From NCBI RefSeq assembly GCF_049274025.1, contig NZ_JBASRV010000014.1: 10,060 nt of DNA, one strand, 5' to 3'. This DNA comes from Miniphocaeibacter sp012841535. GTDB taxonomy: Bacteria > Bacillota > Clostridia > Tissierellales > Peptoniphilaceae. The first letter of the stretch is position 1. The number at the start of each line of letters is the position of its first letter. Made by a program: the position numbers and the translations under genes. Shown here piece by piece: positions 1 through 5,640 of this stretch. Below the pieces are notes generated by a model that made no database searches, was not told the origin of the DNA, and saw only the letters and a program-made list of their open reading frames with translations.

Positions 1-6
1 AGGAGG
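1..6 (+). promoter_or_regulatory. Ribosome binding site of sufC
   Basis: The window opens on a perfect AGGAGG, five bases before a GTG codon at 12-14. This site fixes GTG as the start of sufC. The operon promoter, and anything before sufC, lies outside the window. Confidence 0.85.
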
Positions 7-11
7 AAAAA

Positions 12-758
12 GTGAAAGAAATATTAAATGTAAAAAACTTGAAAGTTCAAGTTGAGGATAAAGTAATTTTAAAAGGTATAGATTTAAAGATTAACTACGG
101 AGAAATACATGTTTTTATGGGACCAAATGGAGCCGGTAAAACTACTTTTGCCAATGCAATTATGGGTAACCCTATATATGATATTTCTGAAGGGGAAATT
201 TATTTTAAAGATAAATTAATAAATGATTTAGCAGTAGATGAAAGAGCAAGGGAAGGAATATTTATGTCCTTTCAAGCACCTATTGAAGTTCCGGGTATAA
301 CTGTAGAGAACTTCCTAAAAACTGCAAAAACTGCAGTAACAGGTGAAACTCAAAGGGTTATGCCCTTTAAAAGGGAGCTAAAATCCAGTATGGAAAAACT
401 TGAAATGAACCCTGATTATGCTAGTAGATATTTAAATGTTGGATTTAGTGGTGGTGAAAGAAAGAAAAATGAAATTTTACAAATGTCTATTTTAAATCCT
501 ACTTTAGCATTTTTAGATGAGACGGATTCGGGACTTGATGTTGATGCTATAAGAATTGTTTCTCAAGGTATAAATGATTTTCACAGTGAAGAAAACGCCA
601 TTGTAATTATTACCCACCAAATAAAACTACTTGAGAAAATTAATCCGGATTATGTTCATGTATTTGTTGATGGAGAAATTGTAAAGTCAGGGGATATGTC
701 TTTAGCCTTGGATATTGAAAAAAACGGATTCGATGCTTATAAAAAGGAAGTGGAATAA
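12..758 (+). CDS. sufC: SufC, ABC-type ATPase of the SUF iron-sulfur cluster scaffold
   Basis: Cytosolic ATPase that drives conformational change in the SufBC2D complex during Fe-S cluster assembly; it has no membrane domain. At 248 residues it has the usual SufC length. Visible motifs are Walker A GPNGAGKTT (37-45), Q-loop Gln88, ABC signature FSGGE (145-149), Walker B ending in Asp169 and catalytic Glu170, the SufC-typical DSGLDVDA D-loop region (172-179) and switch His202. The stretch after the signature (ERKKNEILQM) is also typical of SufC. The GTG start is chosen because an AGGAGG lies five bases upstream. The stop overlaps the sufB start by one base (TAATG), so the two are probably translationally coupled. 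First visible gene of the sufCBDSU operon. The identity is firm; ATPase activity is inferred from intact motifs. Confidence 0.97.
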   Translation: MKEILNVKNLKVQVEDKVILKGIDLKINYGEIHVFMGPNGAGKTTFANAIMGNPIYDISEGEIYFKDKLINDLAVDERAREGIFMSFQAPIEVPGITVENFLKTAKTAVTGETQRVMPFKRELKSSMEKLEMNPDYASRYLNVGFSGGERKKNEILQMSILNPTLAFLDETDSGLDVDAIRIVSQGINDFHSEENAIVIITHQIKLLEKINPDYVHVFVDGEIVKSGDMSLALDIEKNGFDAYKKEVE

Positions 759-2167
759 TGGCACAAATTGAAAAAACTCAAGTTGAAAATATAGACAGGG
801 AAATTTATGATATTAAAAATGAATTTACCTATGATTATAAAACTGACGCTGGTTTAACTCCGGAAATTATTAGGGAAATTTCAGCTCAAAAAAATGAGCC
901 TAAATGGATGCTTGATTTTCGTTTAAAATCTTTAGAAATTTATAATAGGTTGGATATTCCAACATGGGGTGCCGACATTTCAGAGCTGGACATGGACAAT
1001 ATTGTAACCTATGTTAAACCTAAATCAGGTTTAAATTATTCTTGGGATGATGTACCGGAGGATATAAAAAATACCTTCGATAGTTTGGGAATTGTAGAAG
1101 CAGACCAAAAATCTTTAGCAGGAGTTGGAGCACAATATGATTCCGAGGTAGTATACCATAGTATTCAGGAAAATTTAATAAAACAAGGTGTTATTTATAC
1201 GGATTTTGAAACAGCTGTAAGAGAACATGAAGATATTATTAGGGAATATTTTATGAAACTTGTTCCACCAACAGACCATAAATTTGCAGCTTTACATGGC
1301 GCTGTTTGGTCAGGAGGTTCTTTTGTATATGTTCCGGAAGGAGTTCATGTAGATATTCCAATTCAATCCTATTTCAGACAAAATGCACCAGGTACAGGAC
1401 AATTTGAACATACCTTAATTATAGTAGAAAAGGGAGCGTCTGTTCATTTTATTGAAGGTTGTTCTGCACCGAAATACAATGTAAATAATTTACATGCAGG
1501 CTGTGTAGAGCTTCATGTAAAAGAAGATGCCTACTTAAGATATTCTACTATAGAAAATTGGTCAAAAAATATGTTTAATTTAAATACTAAAAGGGCTTTA
1601 GTAGATAAAAATGGAACAATTGAGTGGGTAAGCGGTTCTTTTGGATCTAAGGTTTCCTACTTGTATCCAATGAGTATTTTAAGGGGTGAAGGATCAAAAT
1701 CTGAATTTACTGGTATTACTTTTGCAGGAGAAGGGCAAAACTTAGATACAGGAACTAAAGTTGTAATGGCTGCTCCAAATACAAGTTCTAATGTTAATTC
1801 TAAATCCATTTCAAAATCAGGTGGTATTGCAACCTATAGGGGTTTATTAAAAATTACACCGGAGGCAAGAGGGGCAAAGGCAACTACTAATTGTGAATCA
1901 CTAATGTTAGATAATGACTCACGTTCAGATACTATACCGGTTATTATTATAGAAAATGATGATGTGGATATTGGTCATGAGGCTACAATAGGTAGAATTT
2001 CCGATGAAACAATTTTTTACCTAATGAGTAGAGGGATTAGTGAAGATGAGGCAAAATCTATGGTAGTTAGGGGATTTGCCGAGCCTGTTTCTAAAGAACT
2101 ACCTTTAGAATACTCTGTTGAAATGAATAACTTAATAAATCTTGAGTTAAAAGGAACAATAGGTTAG
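758..2167 (+). CDS. sufB: SufB, core scaffold subunit of the SufBC2D complex
   Basis: Scaffold on which nascent Fe-S clusters form, partnered with SufD and two SufC. At 469 residues it is of normal length for Firmicutes. Family landmarks include the N-terminal EPKWMLDFRLKSLEIY segment, the AGVGAQYDSE block around residues 122-131, the central beta-helix core with the WSGGSFVYVPEGVH stretch, and the C-terminal region. By comparison with E. coli SufB, Cys379 (in NCESLML) matches the catalytic Cys405, and Glu408 (in GHEATIG) matches Glu434. The C-terminal RGISEDEAKSMVVRGF block is the conserved SufC-binding helix region. The ATG overlaps the sufC stop by one base and is preceded by AAGGAAG inside sufC. 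Its stop codon is embedded in the ribosome binding site of sufD. The residue correspondence is from memory of the family, not from a computed alignment. Confidence 0.97.
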   Translation: MAQIEKTQVENIDREIYDIKNEFTYDYKTDAGLTPEIIREISAQKNEPKWMLDFRLKSLEIYNRLDIPTWGADISELDMDNIVTYVKPKSGLNYSWDDVPEDIKNTFDSLGIVEADQKSLAGVGAQYDSEVVYHSIQENLIKQGVIYTDFETAVREHEDIIREYFMKLVPPTDHKFAALHGAVWSGGSFVYVPEGVHVDIPIQSYFRQNAPGTGQFEHTLIIVEKGASVHFIEGCSAPKYNVNNLHAGCVELHVKEDAYLRYSTIENWSKNMFNLNTKRALVDKNGTIEWVSGSFGSKVSYLYPMSILRGEGSKSEFTGITFAGEGQNLDTGTKVVMAAPNTSSNVNSKSISKSGGIATYRGLLKITPEARGAKATTNCESLMLDNDSRSDTIPVIIIENDDVDIGHEATIGRISDETIFYLMSRGISEDEAKSMVVRGFAEPVSKELPLEYSVEMNNLINLELKGTIG

Positions 2168-2176
2168 GAGGATAAT

Positions 2177-3238
2177 ATGACAATATATAATGAGCTTCCG
2201 GTAACTACCTTTAGATGGACAAAAGCTAATCATATTTTACTAGATGATTTAAATATAAATAAAATAGAATATAATTATAGCACTATAAAAGTTGGAAAAG
2301 ATAAGGTTTCTGATTTTCCAATGGCAGAAGAAATTAAGATAAAAGACGATTTTGTAGGAGCTAGTAAAGAGTCCTTAGAAGAGGTTTTAGAAAATACTAA
2401 CTACAAGAAATATATTTTTGCTAAAAGTGGTGAAAACTTAGATATATATTTAGATTTAAATACTAACGAAGATAATCCAATTCTAATAGGAGATATTTCC
2501 ATTTATGGAAAAGAGAATTCCAATATTCAAATAATAATGGATTATAGTGGAGATTATAAAAACGCCTATACCAATGTTTTAACAAGAATTAAAGCAGACA
2601 AAAATTCTAAAATTACTATTGTGAAAGTACAAAGACAAGGTGAAATTAGACATATTGAACATAGATATAGTCAAGTTGAAGAAAATGGTCAAGTAAAGTA
2701 TTTAACAATAAATCTTGGTGGGAAAGAAAGTCTCTATCATTTTGTTACAGATTTAGTTGGAGATAATAGTAAGGCGGATTTAAAAACAATTTATATTGGA
2801 GAAGGAAAGTCACTAACTGATATTTATAATAATATTAGATTTTATGGTAAAAATTCCAATGGTGATTTTATAGTAAAAGGTGCATTAAAAGACCAGGCTA
2901 AAAAATATTTTAGAGGCACTTTGGATTTTATAAAAGGAAGTTCCCAATCAACAGGCGATGAAGAGGAAAATGTAATTCTTTTAAATGATAAGGTTAAGTC
3001 CTTTGCTATTCCCATTCTTCTTGCAGGAGAAGATGATGTAATGGGTAACCATGCAGCAAGTGCAGGACAAGTTGATGAGAATGTTCTTTTCTATATAATG
3101 AGTAGGGGCTTTTCTGAAAAAGAGGCTAAAAAAATGATAGTAGAAGGTTCTTTTAGACCATTAATAGATGAAATTAAAAATACGGAACTAAGGGATTTTG
3201 TTATTAATACTTTAGATAAAAAACTGGAAAAAGTCTAG
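2177..3238 (+). CDS. sufD: SufD, scaffold partner of SufB (short form)
   Basis: Paralogue of SufB that forms the SufB-SufD heterodimer interface where the cluster is assembled, and which is implicated in iron entry. The 353 residues are clearly fewer than the roughly 420-435 of E. coli or Bacillus SufD. The shortening appears to lie in the N-terminal helical domain; the beta-helix core and the C-terminal SufC-binding helix (FYIMSRGFSEKEAKKMIVEG) are intact. His292 in GNHAASAG matches the functionally essential His360 of E. coli SufD (CSHGATVG). The central region is lysine- and asparagine-rich and diverged, as is usual for SufD. The ATG lies five bases after an AGGAGG that overlaps the sufB stop, so the start is well supported and the short length is not a mis-called start. 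Encoded between sufB and sufS. Confidence 0.93.
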   Translation: MTIYNELPVTTFRWTKANHILLDDLNINKIEYNYSTIKVGKDKVSDFPMAEEIKIKDDFVGASKESLEEVLENTNYKKYIFAKSGENLDIYLDLNTNEDNPILIGDISIYGKENSNIQIIMDYSGDYKNAYTNVLTRIKADKNSKITIVKVQRQGEIRHIEHRYSQVEENGQVKYLTINLGGKESLYHFVTDLVGDNSKADLKTIYIGEGKSLTDIYNNIRFYGKNSNGDFIVKGALKDQAKKYFRGTLDFIKGSSQSTGDEEENVILLNDKVKSFAIPILLAGEDDVMGNHAASAGQVDENVLFYIMSRGFSEKEAKKMIVEGSFRPLIDEIKNTELRDFVINTLDKKLEKV

Positions 3239-3246
3239 GAGGAGTT

Positions 3247-4470
3247 ATGAATAAATACAAGAGGGATTTTCCTATATTAAATAAAGAATTTAATGGGAGG
3301 AAATTAATTTATTTTGATAATGCAGCAACTTCTCAAAAACCTAAGACAGTACTAGATGCAGTTTATGAATATAACATAAGTTCAAATGGTAATCCCCATA
3401 GGTCAGCCCATACTCTATCTGTAAAAGCTACAGAGGAATATGAAAAATCAAAAGAAGTAGTAAGGGAATTTATTAATGCGGAAAGTGTAGAAAATATTAT
3501 TTACACTAAAAACGGTAGTGAATCTATAAATTTAATTGCCAGATCTTTTGCAGAGCCTAGATTAAAAAAAGGTGATAAAATAGTTTTAACTATAGCTGAA
3601 CATCATTCCAATATAGTACCTTGGCAAAGAGTAGTTGATAAAACAGGAGCTAAACTGGAATATATTTATATTAATAAGGAAACGGGAAAATTATTAGAAG
3701 AAGATTATAAAAAAATCGATGAGAATACAAAAATAGTTTCCTTTTCTCATATAAGTAATGTACTAGGTATGAAATTGCCGGTTGAGGAATTGATTAAAAG
3801 GGCAAAAGAAGTTGGAGCTATAACAATAGTAGATGGAGCCCAAGGAGTTCCTCATGTAAAAGTAGATGTTCAAGAAATGGGATGTGATTTTTATACATTT
3901 TCAGGCCATAAGATGTTGTCCTCCTTAGGAATAGGAGTTCTTTATGGCAAAAGGGATATTCTAAAAAGTATGGAACCATTTATTCTAGGTGGTGATATGA
4001 TTGAGTATGTTGAAGAACAAACTACAACATTTGCAGAATTGCCCTTTAAATTTGAGGCAGGTACTCAAAATGTAGAAGGAGCTGTTTCATTAAGAGCTGC
4101 CATAGAATATTTAAATAAAGTTGGTTATGACTTTATAGAGGAAAACAATCGAGAGTTAATGAAATATTTACTAGAGGAAATGATTAAAATTCCAGAAGTA
4201 AATATAATAGGCAGTAAGGATTATAAAGAAAAATATGGAGTAATAGCCTTTACTATAGAGGGTGTTCATCCCCACGATGTTGCAACAATAATGGACACCT
4301 ATGGAATAGCCATAAGGTCAGGTCACCACTGTGCCCAACCTTTAGGAAAGTATTTGGGAATACTGGCATCAAATAGAATTAGTCCCTATTTTTATAACGA
4401 TATTGACGAAGCAAAATATTTTATAGAAAAATTAAAGACAGTTAGGGAGGTTATGGGATATGGAGCTTAA
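3247..4470 (+). CDS. sufS: SufS, PLP-dependent cysteine desulfurase (class II)
   Basis: Cytosolic enzyme that converts L-cysteine to alanine and carries the released sulfur as a persulfide on an active-site cysteine for transfer to SufU. Length (407) is standard. Visible motifs are the N-terminal FDNAATSQKP (24-33), HRSAHTLS, the AEHHSN segment with His119 that stacks on PLP, the cofactor Lys222 in SGHKM, and the persulfide-carrying Cys362 in SGHHCAQP. The short active-site loop is that of the SufS (group II) subfamily rather than IscS/NifS. A conserved arginine expected to bind the substrate carboxylate is present in NRISPYFYN, although a proline replaces the usual serine or alanine nearby. 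AGGAGG four bases before the ATG overlaps the sufD stop. The 3' end overlaps sufU by 11 bases. Confidence 0.97.
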   Translation: MNKYKRDFPILNKEFNGRKLIYFDNAATSQKPKTVLDAVYEYNISSNGNPHRSAHTLSVKATEEYEKSKEVVREFINAESVENIIYTKNGSESINLIARSFAEPRLKKGDKIVLTIAEHHSNIVPWQRVVDKTGAKLEYIYINKETGKLLEEDYKKIDENTKIVSFSHISNVLGMKLPVEELIKRAKEVGAITIVDGAQGVPHVKVDVQEMGCDFYTFSGHKMLSSLGIGVLYGKRDILKSMEPFILGGDMIEYVEEQTTTFAELPFKFEAGTQNVEGAVSLRAAIEYLNKVGYDFIEENNRELMKYLLEEMIKIPEVNIIGSKDYKEKYGVIAFTIEGVHPHDVATIMDTYGIAIRSGHHCAQPLGKYLGILASNRISPYFYNDIDEAKYFIEKLKTVREVMGYGA

Positions 4471-4897
4471 TCAACTATATTCTGAAGTAATACTGGAACA
4501 TAACCAAGATACTAGGAATAAAAGGGAATTAAATCCCTACACTATGGAGGAAAGAGGTCATAATCCTAGCTGTGGTGATGATATTACCCTAAGATTAAAT
4601 ATAGAAGATGGAATTGTAAAAGATGCGGCTTATACAGGCATAGGTTGTGCAATAAGCCAAGCATCTACTTCAATTATGATAGATGATATAAAGGGAAAGA
4701 CAGTAGAAGAGGCTTATAAAAAATTGGATTTATTTTTAAATATGATAAGAGGAGAAGTTACAGATGAAGAACTTCTTGAAGAAGAATTAGAAGAAGCAGT
4801 AGTATTTAAAAATATTTCCACCATGCCTGCAAGGGTAAAATGTGCAGTACTTGCCTGGCATACCTTAAAAGAAGCCTTAGATGAAAAGAATAAATAA
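4460..4897 (+). CDS. sufU: SufU, zinc-dependent sulfurtransferase partner of SufS
   Basis: IscU-like protein that accepts sulfur from SufS by zinc-assisted ligand exchange and passes it to the SufBCD scaffold; in Firmicutes it replaces SufE. The expected zinc ligands are all present: Cys38 and Asp40 in NPSCGDD, Cys63 in GIGCAIS, and Cys128 in ARVKCAVLAW. The stretch of about 64 residues between the second and third cysteines is longer than in IscU and marks SufU. It includes an acidic run (EELLEEELEEA, 103-113). Length is 145. The ATG lies inside the sufS 3' end, nine bases after GGGAGG (4445-4450), giving an 11-base overlap and probable translational coupling. Last gene of the operon; the IS remnant begins only 28 bases after its stop. 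Confidence 0.95.
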   Translation: MELNQLYSEVILEHNQDTRNKRELNPYTMEERGHNPSCGDDITLRLNIEDGIVKDAAYTGIGCAISQASTSIMIDDIKGKTVEEAYKKLDLFLNMIRGEVTDEELLEEELEEAVVFKNISTMPARVKCAVLAWHTLKEALDEKNK

Positions 4898-4927
4898 ATT
4901 ACAAGAACAGCTTGGAAAAGTGATATG

Positions 4928-4984
4928 CACCCCAAATGTTAGACATTTATGATAACATAAATAAAAAACATAAGGGGTGTTTTT
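4928..4984 (+). terminator. Hairpin with T-run inside the IS end, possibly ending suf transcription
   Basis: CACCCC (4928-4933) is complementary to GGGGTG (4974-4979), with an inner ATGTTA/TAACAT pair (4936-4941 and 4953-4958). The outer arm is followed directly by five T (4980-4984). IS3-family elements often carry such a structure at the left end to block transposase expression from outside promoters. Here it could also end the suf transcript, which otherwise shows no terminator before the IS. The loop is long, so efficiency is uncertain. Confidence 0.4.
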
Positions 4985-4986
4985 CT

Positions 4987-5130
4987 ATGTCTAAAAACAA
5001 TAAATATACAGGAGAATTCAAAGTTAAAGTAATAGGAACTATGAGAAATGAAAACTTAACTTATTCAGAAACTTTAAATAGGTTTAATATTCCTAGCCAT
5101 TCAACCATACTAAGATGGGAAAGGATATAG
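4987..5130 (+). pseudogene. Truncated IS3-family transposase OrfA (helix-turn-helix part)
   Basis: Forty-seven codons from the ATG at 4987, preceded by an AAGGGG motif, encode a lysine-rich start (MSKNNKYTGEFKVKVI) and a homeodomain-like helix-turn-helix ending NIPSHSTILRWERI, the DNA-binding N-terminus of IS150-group OrfA. A full OrfA of this group runs well beyond 100 residues, continuing after WERI with a basic, often coiled-coil region. Here a TAG follows at once and no frame of the next 200 bases continues the protein, so this is a truncation, not a single frameshift. An in-frame ATG at 4936 would add 17 residues, but it lies in the terminal inverted repeat and has no ribosome binding site. 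Without the DDE-domain OrfB it cannot transpose; residual binding to IS ends is conceivable but unsupported. Confidence 0.75.
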
Positions 5131-5211
5131 TATGTTACCATTTCAACCATTTCAATATGGAATTGGATATGCAGCTATTTTAACATTTGAAAAGATTTAG
5201 TGAAGATAAGG

Positions 5212-5246
5212 AGTAAACAAAAGAATTTTAAATTTGTTTACTTTTT
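5212..5246 (+). terminator. Probable intrinsic terminator downstream of suf and IS remnant
   Basis: A perfect 10-bp stem, AGTAAACAAA (5212-5221) with TTTGTTTACT (5233-5242), encloses an 11-base loop and runs into TTTTT (5242-5246). The stem has only two G-C pairs, so it is weak, but its shape and T-run fit an intrinsic terminator. It may be the original end of the suf operon, displaced by the IS remnant. This is seen by eye; no folding energy was calculated. Confidence 0.5.
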
Positions 5247-5286
5247 ATATATTCTATAGTGTAAATATTATAGAATTATATAAAAA
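5242..5286. repeat. Imperfect AT-rich palindrome with 17-bp arms
   Basis: The left arm 5242-5258 (TTTTTATATATTCTATA) is the reverse complement of the right arm 5269-5286 (TATAGAATTATATAAAAA), apart from one extra base in the right arm, around a 10-base loop. No T-run follows on either strand, so it does not look like a terminator. It shares its first bases with the T-run of the preceding hairpin. Role unknown. Confidence 0.6.
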
Positions 5287-5310
5287 TAATCTTTAAAGTA
5301 TAACAATATT

Positions 5311-5329
5311 CATATTTAATACATATTTA
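5311..5329. repeat. Short direct repeat CATATTTA upstream of the transporter promoter
   Basis: CATATTTA occurs at 5311-5318 and 5322-5329, an 11-base period, about one helical turn. The second copy ends 21 bases before the -35 box. It could be an activator site or simply part of an AT-rich upstream element; short AT repeats are common by chance here. Confidence 0.3.
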
Positions 5330-5350
5330 TGCATTTTACTTAGAGATTTC

Positions 5351-5379
5351 TTGACAATATATTTTTGCTATGATACATT
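5351..5379 (+). promoter_or_regulatory. Sigma-A-type promoter of the leader-ABC transporter unit
   Basis: A perfect -35 TTGACA (5351-5356) is followed, 17 bases later, by TACATT (5374-5379), a four-of-six match to TATAAT. A TG at 5371-5372 in the right place makes it an extended -10 element. Transcription would begin near 5386, giving a leader RNA of about 255 bases before the first transporter gene. A nearer TATGAT (5369-5374) has a better sequence but only a 12-base spacer to TTGACA. Confidence 0.7.
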
Positions 5380-5401
5380 TGATAAGTAAATATTAAAGAA
5401 A

Positions 5402-5572
5402 GAGAGGTAAAAAAATGATTAATTTAGGCAAAATGATTATTACAAATAATAACAGAACTAGAACGATGGGAAATAATAGTTTTTTTACAAATGAATTTAA
5501 ATACCTCTTCATAAATCATTAAATTTAATTATTAAAGTTTTATTGAATATTAGTGGAGAGGCCATCTCCATT
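5402..5572 (+). promoter_or_regulatory. Leader RNA with alternative pairings (candidate attenuator)
   Basis: Within the leader ORF, TACCTCTT (5502-5509) can pair with GAGAGGTA (5402-5409), the ribosome binding site of the same ORF: seven Watson-Crick pairs plus one G-U. An overlapping CCTCTTCAT (5504-5512) can instead pair with GTGGAGAGG (5553-5561), nine pairs including two G-U. The latter arm otherwise closes a local hairpin, TGGAGA/TCTCCA (5554-5559 with 5565-5570), which extends outward by a G-U and an A-U pair. These pairings exclude one another, as expected of a translation-sensitive attenuator. All were found by eye, without energy calculation. Confidence 0.5.
5415..5522 (+). CDS. Putative 35-residue regulatory leader peptide of the ABC exporter operon
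   Basis: A 35-codon ORF starts with ATG at 5415, preceded by AGAGAGG (5401-5407) with a seven-base gap, and ends at TAA 5520-5522. The peptide starts MINLGKMIITNNN, continues with Arg14-Thr15-Arg16-Thr17-Met18, and ends in an aromatic segment (FKYLFINH). I recognise no protein family; there is no signal peptide or membrane helix. The case for a leader rests on position: it follows a good promoter, has a good ribosome binding site, and ends about 60 bases before an intrinsic terminator that stands in front of two ABC exporter genes. This is the plan of bmrB ahead of bmrCD in Bacillus subtilis, where leader translation controls read-through. Arg-X-Arg is a known macrolide-dependent ribosome stalling motif. 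That it is translated and regulatory is inferred; it could be a chance ORF. Confidence 0.6.
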   Translation: MINLGKMIITNNNRTRTMGNNSFFTNEFKYLFINH

Positions 5573-5595
5573 TACTTTAGAAGCACACCTAAGTA
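5573..5595 (+). promoter_or_regulatory. Possible antiterminator stem competing with the terminator
   Basis: TACTTTAG (5573-5580) pairs with CTAAGTA (5589-5595), seven base pairs with one bulged T. It uses the inner part of the 5' arm and the loop of the terminator hairpin that follows, so the two cannot form together. It is short and AT-rich, and hence only a candidate. Confidence 0.35.
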
Positions 5596-5611
5596 TTTGG
5601 GTGTGTTTTTT
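5581..5611 (+). terminator. Intrinsic terminator (attenuator) before the ABC exporter genes
   Basis: CACACCTAA (5584-5592) pairs with TTGGGTGTG (5597-5605), nine pairs with one T-G wobble and a four-base GTAT loop, followed by six T (5606-5611). Upstream AA/T pairs lengthen the stem into the T-run. It lies only 29 bases before the start codon of the first ABC gene and after the leader ORF, so transcription from the promoter at 5351 must read through it to express the transporter. A second GTGTGC (5612-5617) could also pair with GCACAC (5583-5588). Confidence 0.85.
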
Positions 5612-5640
5612 GTGTGCAAATAATGATTAAGAGGTGATTT

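Larger units (their letters stand above)
4926..5130 (+). mobile_element. Left-end remnant of an IS3-family (IS150-like) insertion sequence
   Basis: The segment begins with TGCACCCCAAATGTTAGACA (4926-4945). It has the TG start and CCCAAA-TTAGACA character of IS150-group terminal inverted repeats, followed after about 40 bases by the start of an orfA. I find no matching right inverted repeat and no orfB anywhere in the window, so the rest of the element is gone. The right limit given is the end of recognisable orfA, not a seen IS end. Target-site duplication cannot be judged with one end only. Family assignment rests on motif recall, not a database search. Confidence 0.7.
5131..5350. other. AT-rich intergenic stretch between the IS remnant and the transporter promoter
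   Basis: I see no convincing gene here. A 22-codon ORF starts at ATG 5132 (MLPFQPFQYGIGYAAILTFEKI, stop at 5198-5200) seven bases after AAAGG. It is too short and unrecognised to call a gene, and may be debris from sequence joined to the IS. The rest holds a likely terminator hairpin, a large imperfect palindrome and a short direct repeat, listed separately. Confidence 0.6.

Noticed and set aside
4714..4935. 73-codon ORF on the minus strand across sufU
   Set aside because: It is antisense to sufU, which has intact motifs; the serine/leucine-rich product reflects the complementary strand and matches no family I know.
4936..4986. Upstream ATG extending the orfA remnant by 17 residues
   Set aside because: It falls within the IS terminal repeat and hairpin and has no ribosome binding site; the ATG at 4987 fits the usual OrfA start.
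5369..5374. TATGAT as the -10 box of the leader promoter
   Set aside because: It is only 12 bases from TTGACA, and no -35-like hexamer sits 17 bases upstream of it.
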